A DNA stretch of 9,022 nucleotides from NCBI GenBank assembly GCA_017476305.1, contig JAFVAA010000221.1, positions 1-9,022 on the forward strand, given 5' to 3'. The notes under the pieces were generated by a model. The model did no database searches. It saw nothing but the letters and a program-made list of their open reading frames with translations, and was not told the DNA's origin. A program made the translations under genes and the position numbers. How positions within the stretch are numbered: the first letter of the stretch is position 1; each line of letters starts with the position of its first letter. This document shows positions 4,039 to 9,022 of the stretch, piece after piece. This DNA is from Lachnospiraceae bacterium. GTDB lineage: Bacteria > Bacillota > Clostridia > Lachnospirales > Lachnospiraceae.

Positions 4039-6165
4039 TTACAGATGAAGCACTCTGGAGCTAATCTCCTTCGTCTTTCCAACATTCCAGAAATTTTCTC
4101 CTAAATAGCCACAGGTCCTTCTCGTCACATTCATCCTGCTTTTATCCTTATTGTGGCACTGTGGACATTCCCACTCCAGCTTGTCATTAACCATGATTTC
4201 ACCATCAAAGCCACATACATGACAGTAATCCGACTTCGTATTAAACTCGGCATACTGGATATTGTCATAGATAAACCGGACTACATCCTCCATCGCCTCT
4301 AAATTATTCTGCATATTCGGCACTTCTACATAAGAAATAGAGCCACCGGACGAAATCTTCTGGAACTGACTTTCGAATTTGAACTTCGTAAATGCATCGA
4401 TCTTCTCTCTGACATCTACATGATAAGAGTTGGTATAATATCCTTTATCGGTCACATCCTTGATCTCTCCGAATTTCTTTTTATCAATTTCCGCAAAGCG
4501 GTAACACAGGCTCTCAGCAGGCGTCCCATATAGTGCAAACCCGATTCCCGTCTCTAACTTCCATGTATCACAGGCTAAGCGCAGCCTCTTCATCAGACGA
4601 AGTGCGAAGTTAAGACCCTTCGGATCGGTATGGCTTACACCGGTCATCAGCTTTGTCGTTTCGTATAGTCCAATATATCCTAAAGAAAGGGAAGAATATC
4701 CGTCATGCAAAAGCTTATCTATCTTTTCCCCCTTTTTCAAACGGGCAATCGCACCATACTGCCAATGGATCGGGCTGACATTTGATAAAGTTCCTTCTAG
4801 TGCATGATGTCTGCACATCAGTGCCTCAAAGCAAAGCGACAGCCTTTCCTCTAAAAGTGTCCAGAACTCCTCCTCATCCCCGGAAGCAATGATGGCAATC
4901 TGTGGCAGATTCAGGCTGACCACTCCCTGATTGAAGCGTCCCTCCCATTTATACTCTCCGTTTTCATCCTTCCAAGGAGCTAAAAACGAACGGCATCCCA
5001 TGCAGGAGAATACATTTCCCTCATAATTCTCACGCATCTTTTTGGCAGAAATATAATCCGGATACATCCTTTTTGCGGAACACTTGACTGCCAGTCTCGT
5101 CAGATAATCATACTCCCCACCCTGTAAGCAGTTATGCTCGTCTAAAACGTAAATGAGCTTTGGAAATGCAGGTGTCACATACACACCCTTTTCATTTTTA
5201 ATTCCCTCGATGCGCTGATTTAATATTTCCTCAATGATCATCGCATTTTCCTCTATATAAGGATCATCCTTATCCAGATTCAGAAAAACCGTTACGAACG
5301 GGGACTGGCCATTTGTCGTCATCAGCGTATTGATCTGATACTGAATCGTCTGTACTCCGGACTTTAGTTCATCATACAGGCGATCCTTCACAAACTCATC
5401 ACGGATCTCTTTACTGATTTTATCACCATATTTCGCTTCATAATGCTTTTCATACTTTTCCCTGCTCTTTCGCAGGTACTTTCCCAAATGCCTGATATCC
5501 ACAGACTGGCCGCCATACTGGCTGCTGGCTACTGCAGAAATGATCTGCGTCATAACAGTACATGCCACCTGAAAGCTCTTCGGACTTTCAATCAGCTTTC
5601 CATTCATCACTGTACCATTTTCCAACATATCACCGATATTGATCAGACAGCAGTTAAAGATGCTCTGCAAAAAATAATCCATATCATGAAAGTGAATGAT
5701 ACCGTCCTCATGTGCCTTTACGATCTTTTCCGGAAGCAGTACCCTCTTTGTCAGATCCTTTGACACCTCACCGGCAATCAGATCCCTCTGCGTCGATGCA
5801 ATATAGGCGTTTTTATTGGAATTTTCCTCCATGACATCCTTATTACTGTTCTTTATCAGACTCATAATAGAATCATCTGTGGTATTTGCCTGACGAACCA
5901 TCTGACGGGTATACCGGTAAATGATATACTTCTTCGCCAGCTCGTATTTATGCTGGCTCATGAGCTTCTGCTCAATCATATCCTGAATATCCTCTACCAT
6001 CAGATTATCTGCATGTACATTCTCTATTCCAGCCACAATCGACTCAATCTTCTCATCCGTAACCTGCTCATAGCGGTCCACCTCGGCATTTGCCTTCTGG
6101 ATTGCCACAATGATTTTGTTCCGGTCATATTCCACGACTCTCCCGTCACGTTTTGTCACCTTCAT
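4039..6165 (-). CDS. nrdD: Anaerobic (class III) ribonucleoside-triphosphate reductase
   Basis: This glycyl-radical enzyme reduces ribonucleoside triphosphates to deoxynucleotides in the absence of oxygen. The 708-residue product opens with an ATP-cone allosteric domain (residues 1-~92, TKRDGRVVEYDRNKI). The catalytic barrel follows, with cysteines at 172-173 (FNCCLIN) and at 388 and 391 (FSCMGCRSFLAPW) as candidate active-site thiols. A zinc site C648-x2-C651 and C667-x2-C670 precedes the radical loop RRTCGYLG, in which G686 carries the radical. The length and motif order are those of the family and all key residues are present. The ATG at 6165 has AAAGG three bases upstream and GGGAGG further back. 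It is first in the nrdD-nrdG operon, behind the promoter at 6287-6315 and two NrdR boxes. The leader includes a 7-bp hairpin (6230-6236 with 6245-6251). Confidence 0.98.
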   Translation of the reverse strand: MKVTKRDGRVVEYDRNKIIVAIQKANAEVDRYEQVTDEKIESIVAGIENVHADNLMVEDIQDMIEQKLMSQHKYELAKKYIIYRYTRQMVRQANTTDDSIMSLIKNSNKDVMEENSNKNAYIASTQRDLIAGEVSKDLTKRVLLPEKIVKAHEDGIIHFHDMDYFLQSIFNCCLINIGDMLENGTVMNGKLIESPKSFQVACTVMTQIISAVASSQYGGQSVDIRHLGKYLRKSREKYEKHYEAKYGDKISKEIRDEFVKDRLYDELKSGVQTIQYQINTLMTTNGQSPFVTVFLNLDKDDPYIEENAMIIEEILNQRIEGIKNEKGVYVTPAFPKLIYVLDEHNCLQGGEYDYLTRLAVKCSAKRMYPDYISAKKMRENYEGNVFSCMGCRSFLAPWKDENGEYKWEGRFNQGVVSLNLPQIAIIASGDEEEFWTLLEERLSLCFEALMCRHHALEGTLSNVSPIHWQYGAIARLKKGEKIDKLLHDGYSSLSLGYIGLYETTKLMTGVSHTDPKGLNFALRLMKRLRLACDTWKLETGIGFALYGTPAESLCYRFAEIDKKKFGEIKDVTDKGYYTNSYHVDVREKIDAFTKFKFESQFQKISSGGSISYVEVPNMQNNLEAMEDVVRFIYDNIQYAEFNTKSDYCHVCGFDGEIMVNDKLEWECPQCHNKDKSRMNVTRRTCGYLGENFWNVGKTKEISSRVLHL

Positions 6166-6286
6166 GAACCTTTCGTCCTCCCATTATATATTTCAAGATC
6201 TGTCTTTTCCTGTCAAATTTCCCTCAGAAACATTTGATTTTCTACAAATGTAGTTTAACTCTGATCATTCTTTCGGAACATGTTTG

Positions 6287-6315
6287 ATTATAGCATGAAA
6301 GATATAAAATGTCCA
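6287..6315 (-). promoter_or_regulatory. Promoter of nrdD-nrdG
   Basis: The minus strand reads TGGACA (6315-6310), a 17-base spacer and a perfect TATAAT (6292-6287), with an extended -10 TG (ATGCTATAAT). Transcription would begin near 6280, about 115 bases before the nrdD ATG. The -35 box overlaps the first NrdR box, so repressor binding would block polymerase. Confidence 0.8.
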
Positions 6316-6358
6316 CTATATCTTGTGATTTTTTTAACCCTCAAACTAAATATTGTGC
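6313..6358 (-). promoter_or_regulatory. Pair of NrdR boxes controlling nrdD
   Basis: Two 16-base sites resemble the NrdR consensus ACACTATATATTGTGT: 6313-6328 (CCACTATATCTTGTGA) and 6343-6358 (AAACTAAATATTGTGC), each matching 13 of 16 positions. Their starts are 30 bases apart, close to three helical turns, as expected for the paired boxes that the ATP/dATP-sensing repressor NrdR binds upstream of ribonucleotide reductase operons. The proximal box overlaps the -35 element. Confidence 0.85.
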
Positions 6359-6377
6359 TATTTCCCCATTATTCTAA

Positions 6378-6398
6378 GGACTACTTTTGTAGTAGTCC
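6378..6398. repeat. 8-bp hairpin between mutY and the nrdD promoter
   Basis: GGACTACT (6378-6385) pairs with AGTAGTCC (6391-6398) around a five-base loop. It lies 22 bases past the mutY stop codon. Neither side has a T-run, so it is at best a weak terminator or a transcript-end stabiliser for mutY; T6 occurs before the hairpin, right after the mutY stop, which is the wrong order. Confidence 0.5.
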
Positions 6399-6419
6399 AA
6401 AGTCTCCGACAGGAAAAAA

Positions 6420-7460
6420 TCAAAGGAGCTGTCTCAGATACGCGACATATGCGCTCGGAATACTATACTTCTCCCGCAATTCCTCTTTCGAAGCCAGGAT
6501 AAAGGATTCCCTGATCTCGGGAGTTATCGCCTTTAAGCGAACCAAATAGCCGATCATTCTCCACTCGATATGTGAAAAAATATGTTTTGCTTTTCCTAAA
6601 AGCTCCAGCTCCTCTGCCATTTCTCCCCACTCTTCCAGCTTTCCCAGCACCTCCTGCACAGTCAGATTTCCCTCCTGCACGGGAAATTCCCATAACCCTG
6701 CCAAAAGTCCGGTCTCCGGTCTTTTCTGCAAGCAATACTTTCCATGATATTCTAAAATAAATACTGTCTTTTCTTCAATTCTTCTCTTTTTTCCGGGGGA
6801 TTTATACGGATATTGCATCATCGTTTCATTTTTTTTCGCCAGGCAAAAGCCCTCCAGGGGACAATCCGCACAAAGAGGTTCACCATTCGGCAGACAGACA
6901 TTTGCTCCCAGATCCATGAGTGCCTGATTGAAATCACCAGGATTCTCCTCCGGGACCATTTCTGCAATTTTCTCACGGATCCTCTTCTGCACCGCCCCTT
7001 TGGAAATATCATCCCCATCCTCAAAAAGTCTCGTATAGATCCGGTAAACATTTCCGTCCACAGCCGGAACCCGCTCTCCGAATGCGATAGATGCAATGGC
7101 ACCTGCCGTATAGATGCCGATTCCCGGAAGCTTCTGAATCCTGGTAAAGCTCTCCGGAAACTCCCCGCCGTACTGCTCCACAAGAAGCACGGCTGATTTT
7201 TTTAAATTTCTGGCGCGATTATAGTATCCCAGCCCCTGCCACAGCTTCATCAGCACATCGTCCTCCACTGCTGCCAAAGCAAAAATATCCGGTAATGCCT
7301 CCAAGAACCGCTGGTAATAGTCCTTCACCGCCTCTACTCTGGTCTGCTGCAGCATAATTTCCGATACCCAGATATGATACGGATTCCGGTCCCGTCGCCA
7401 GGGAAGCTCTCTTTTATGGCTCTGGTACCATCTTAAAAGCGATTTTACGATCTCATCCAT
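6420..7460 (-). CDS. mutY: Adenine DNA glycosylase (MutY)
   Basis: Base-excision repair enzyme that removes adenine mispaired with 8-oxoguanine. The product has 346 residues. The helix-hairpin-helix glycosylase domain carries the catalytic E34 in VSEIMLQQTR, the HhH motif LPGIGIYTAGAI (111-122) and the catalytic D135 in VDGNVYR. The [4Fe-4S] cluster cysteines are C189, C197, C200 and C206, with seven residues in the first gap (CLPNGEPLC), the Firmicutes variant. The C-terminal NUDIX-like 8-oxoG recognition domain (~228-346) shows GLLAGLWEFP and the FSHIEWRM strand. The ATG at 7460 has AGGAGGG eight bases upstream. It stands between the terminator at 7494-7521 and the nrdD promoter and is probably transcribed alone, although no clear promoter of its own was seen in the short upstream gap. 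Length and residues are complete. Confidence 0.97.
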   Translation of the reverse strand: MDEIVKSLLRWYQSHKRELPWRRDRNPYHIWVSEIMLQQTRVEAVKDYYQRFLEALPDIFALAAVEDDVLMKLWQGLGYYNRARNLKKSAVLLVEQYGGEFPESFTRIQKLPGIGIYTAGAIASIAFGERVPAVDGNVYRIYTRLFEDGDDISKGAVQKRIREKIAEMVPEENPGDFNQALMDLGANVCLPNGEPLCADCPLEGFCLAKKNETMMQYPYKSPGKKRRIEEKTVFILEYHGKYCLQKRPETGLLAGLWEFPVQEGNLTVQEVLGKLEEWGEMAEELELLGKAKHIFSHIEWRMIGYLVRLKAITPEIRESFILASKEELREKYSIPSAYVAYLRQLL

Positions 7461-7493
7461 CTATACTTCCCTCCTGAAAAGCTCCTGTAAAGG

Positions 7494-7521
7494 AAAAAAC
7501 TGCTATGCCGAAGCACAGCAG
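7494..7521 (-). terminator. UUCG-loop intrinsic terminator after the secreted-protein gene
   Basis: On the minus strand CTGCTGTGC (7521-7513), loop TTCG and GCATAGCAG (7508-7500) form a 9-bp stem with one G-U pair, followed at once by six T (7499-7494). The UUCG tetraloop and U-run make it a textbook intrinsic terminator. It lies 27 bases after the stop codon at 7548. Confidence 0.92.
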
Positions 7522-7547
7522 CCTTTCTTTCCCTCTTACCATTTCCT

Positions 7548-8129
7548 CTACTTTAATGTACCGGTAATCGTAACGGATATGCTCTTCGTAGGCATTTTGG
7601 TAACACTGGAAGCCTTACACTTCTTCTGTGCATAAGAATTCCAGCCGTTCAAGACCATGACCTGTGTAAAATCAGCTGTCTTTCCAGGATCTGGTGTAAG
7701 TGCAGGATTACTAATCGTCTTAACGATCTTTCCATCCATTTTAAGAACAGCCTTTGTCACCTTCAGACTGCTCTTCTTCTTTCCTGCCAGAGACGTATCT
7801 ACATAAATAGAATTCCATCCTTTTTCACTGCTGAAGGTCTTCAGATTTTTTCCTGTAGCAGAAACTGTAACGCTGAATTTTCCTTTTTTAATGGTCGCAT
7901 TTTTTACTGTAATGCCTTTCAGTGACACAAGCTTATTTCCATTCATAACTCCTTTGGAACGGTTTGCGTCATTATGGTTAGAAAGAACACCACCATAGCT
8001 CTTAGATGTAAAGCAAAGATACGCTGTAACATTTGCAGCGTCTGCCTTCTGCGGAGCCGATGCCGCAATGGAACCTGCAGCCACCACACCTGCTAACACA
8101 ACAACACCAATCTTTTTTGTAAATCTCAT
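7548..8129 (-). CDS. Small secreted lysine-rich protein of unknown function
   Basis: The product has 193 residues. Residues 1-31 form a Sec signal peptide: basic MRFTKK, a hydrophobic core rich in V, A and G, and a cleavage site ADA|A at 31/32. The mature part of about 162 residues is basic (many lysines) and alternates short beta-strand-like stretches (GKFSVTVSATG, TKSISVTITGTL) with loops, suggesting a beta-sandwich. The phrase GWNS occurs twice (104-107 and 162-165). Two cysteines, C39 and C171, could form one disulfide. There is no LPxTG anchor, lipobox or membrane helix, so export into the medium or loose wall attachment is inferred. The start is backed by GGGAGG at 8144-8139. It is a single-gene unit with promoter candidates at 8226-8300 and its own terminator. 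I do not recognise the family. Confidence 0.88.
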   Translation of the reverse strand: MRFTKKIGVVVLAGVVAAGSIAASAPQKADAANVTAYLCFTSKSYGGVLSNHNDANRSKGVMNGNKLVSLKGITVKNATIKKGKFSVTVSATGKNLKTFSSEKGWNSIYVDTSLAGKKKSSLKVTKAVLKMDGKIVKTISNPALTPDPGKTADFTQVMVLNGWNSYAQKKCKASSVTKMPTKSISVTITGTLK

Positions 8130-8225
8130 TTTCCTTTTCCTCCCTTATATTTTTTATACTCACGAATGATAAAATCAAAAAATTCGATCCACCCCCATGA
8201 ATATATCTGCTATTTTATAAACGAT

Positions 8226-8252
8226 ATTATAGAATAAACGCACCCGTTTCAA
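8226..8252 (-). promoter_or_regulatory. Proximal promoter candidate of the secreted-protein gene
   Basis: The minus strand has a perfect TATAAT (8231-8226) with TTGAAA (8252-8247) upstream. The spacer is only 15 bases, shorter than the ideal 17, so it may be weak or regulated. The leader would be about 90 bases. Confidence 0.35.
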
Positions 8253-8271
8253 ACAGGCTTTCATTAGATTT

Positions 8272-8300
8272 ATACTACTATCTAAAAAAGTGAATGTCAA
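8272..8300 (-). promoter_or_regulatory. Distal promoter candidate of the secreted-protein gene
   Basis: The minus strand has a perfect TTGACA (8300-8295), a 17-base spacer and TAGTAT (8277-8272), four of six matches to TATAAT. It lies upstream of the other candidate and would give a leader of about 135 bases. One or both may be used. Confidence 0.4.
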
Positions 8301-8333
8301 TCCCCTTTTTGCTCTGCTGCATGTTACCGTCCA

Positions 8334-8361
8334 GGCAAGCGTTACACTTCACACGGCAAGC
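8334..8361. repeat. GGCAAGC direct repeat, 21-base period
   Basis: GGCAAGC occurs at 8334-8340 and again at 8355-8361, exactly two helical turns apart. It sits between the flavin-reductase stop codon and the promoters of the secreted-protein gene, about 35 bases upstream of the TTGACA box. It may be an activator site, but the seven-base unit is short enough to be chance. Confidence 0.35.
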
Positions 8362-8378
8362 TTCTGCTTTACTCCTTT

Positions 8379-8885
8379 TTATCTTGCATACATTCCCAAA
8401 ATCTCTGCTATATACATGGTATGATAATCTCCATCTGCATAAAAGCTCCTTCCGATGGAATCATCCAGATAGTCTTCCTCCTTTATCTCTGTCTTTGACA
8501 AGCATTGACAGACAAAAATCATCCTTCCTTCATCAATATAAGGAACACCATCCATATATCCCAGGTGAACTCCCGCTTCACTGATCTTATCCTCTGTCCG
8601 CCCGGAAACTGCTCCTAAAAACTTCATCTCTCTGCGATACTTTCCATCTGGAAAGCTCAGTGAAAACTTCTGTTCTCTCTCGATAAATTCTTTCGTATAG
8701 CGGCTCTCCCGGATAAAGACAAATACGACATTTTTCCCCCACATAACGCCCATCCCGCCCCAGGAAGCCGTCATCGTATTTGCCTTTTCTTCATTTCCCG
8801 CAGTCACTAACATCCAATCCTTTCCTATCATCTGAAACGGATTGATCTCTAATTGCTCAAAATCAAATGGTTGAAATGAATGCAT
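8379..8885 (-). CDS. Flavin reductase family protein (FMN-binding split barrel)
   Basis: The 168-residue product resembles the flavin-reductase/FMN-binding split-barrel family, whose members bind FMN and pass electrons from NAD(P)H to flavin or other acceptors. Visible family features are the early NPFQMIGKDWMLVTAG segment (15-30), then NTMTASWGGMGVMWGKNVVFVFIRESRYTKEFI (37-69), in which the T.SW(G)G and R..RYT parts contact FMN in relatives, and FSLSF near 74-78. The length is typical for the single-domain form. The start is supported by AAAGGAG seven bases upstream of the ATG. It is the most upstream gene of the minus-strand block seen here, with a structured leader behind it. The substrate cannot be assigned, and a regulatory or ferredoxin-linked role is as likely as a free flavin reductase. 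Confidence 0.85.
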   Translation of the reverse strand: MHSFQPFDFEQLEINPFQMIGKDWMLVTAGNEEKANTMTASWGGMGVMWGKNVVFVFIRESRYTKEFIEREQKFSLSFPDGKYRREMKFLGAVSGRTEDKISEAGVHLGYMDGVPYIDEGRMIFVCQCLSKTEIKEEDYLDDSIGRSFYADGDYHTMYIAEILGMYAR

Positions 8886-8945
8886 TCTTTTTCTCCTTTT
8901 TCTATACTTTTTGTATGCTTTTCTTTTTTTGCTTTAGTACCATAT

Positions 8946-9005
8946 CGGAACGATAAGCTCCCTGCTGCAGACCATAACAGTCCTCACCGTCCTATCGTTA
9001 TTCCG
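8946..9005 (-). other. Inverted-repeat leader upstream of the flavin-reductase gene
   Basis: CGGAACGATA (8946-8955) pairs with TATCG (8993-8997) and TTCCG (9001-9005), a 10-bp stem interrupted by a three-base bulge, enclosing 37 bases that include CTGCTGCAG. On the minus strand it lies about 60 bases before the flavin-reductase start. There is no T-run after it on either strand, so it is not an intrinsic terminator. It could be a structured 5' leader, an operator or chance; it does not match any riboswitch consensus that I know. Confidence 0.35.
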
Positions 9006-9022
9006 GCAAAATAGTATCTTAA

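Noticed and set aside
5443..5763. Plus-strand frame of 106 codons inside nrdD
   Set aside because: It lies wholly antisense to a perfectly conserved nrdD region, with no RBS and no recognisable product.
6818..7183. Arginine-rich minus-strand frame within mutY
   Set aside because: It is an alternate frame of mutY, which has all catalytic and Fe-S residues in the chosen frame.
8285..8378. Intrinsic terminator after the flavin-reductase gene
   Set aside because: Only four- to five-base pairings without a T-run could be drawn; the GGCAAGC units are direct, not inverted, repeats.

Overview
The window looks like chromosomal DNA of a low-to-moderate GC, strictly anaerobic Bacillota, most likely a Clostridia/Lachnospiraceae gut-type bacterium. 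This is an inference from the AGGAGG-type ribosome binding sites, the oxygen-sensitive class III ribonucleotide reductase with its radical-SAM activase, the Firmicutes-style MutY cysteine spacing and the six-TM AgrC-like kinase with a LytTR regulator. Almost every gene is on the minus strand; the one exception is a short damaged plus-strand unit at 2922-3138.

Layout in window order. 1-350: 5' end of the glyceraldehyde-3-phosphate dehydrogenase gene (gap), cut by the window edge, with a good promoter at 523-551. 653-2593: two-component signalling operon, an AgrC-like histidine kinase (upstream) and a LytTR response regulator (downstream). The regulator is intact; the kinase reading frame is broken twice, each time by one missing base in a homopolymer run. 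2594-2921: divergent regulatory region with a kinase promoter, an 11-bp-arm dyad, five ACMGTT LytTR-like cores (two in a near-perfect tandem repeat with a 20-bp period) and a rightward TATAAT with no good -35 box. 2922-3138: a short rightward gene remnant with a strong RBS, whose last 50 codons resemble the C-terminal coiled coil of a methyl-accepting chemotaxis protein. 3228-3271: strong bidirectional terminator. 3300-6165: nrdD-nrdG, the class III anaerobic ribonucleotide reductase and its activase, with a near-consensus promoter and two NrdR boxes at 6313-6358. 6420-7460: mutY. 7548-8129: small secreted lysine-rich protein of unknown function with a UUCG-loop terminator at its end. 8379-8885: flavin-reductase-family protein, with an inverted-repeat leader reaching to the window edge.

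How the parts fit. nrdD/nrdG supply deoxynucleotides without oxygen, presumably under NrdR repression; mutY protects against 8-oxoG:A mismatches; gap is central glycolysis. The most unusual part is the 650-3140 module. A LytTR regulator faces a divergent promoter that carries the kind of tandem repeats LytTR proteins bind, yet both the kinase that should phosphorylate it and the likely target gene carry frameshifts. Large neighbouring genes (nrdD, nrdG, mutY, the regulator itself) are clean, so local decay, phase variation or recoding of this one circuit are all worth testing. No agrB, agrD, mobile element, CRISPR array, tRNA or rRNA was seen.
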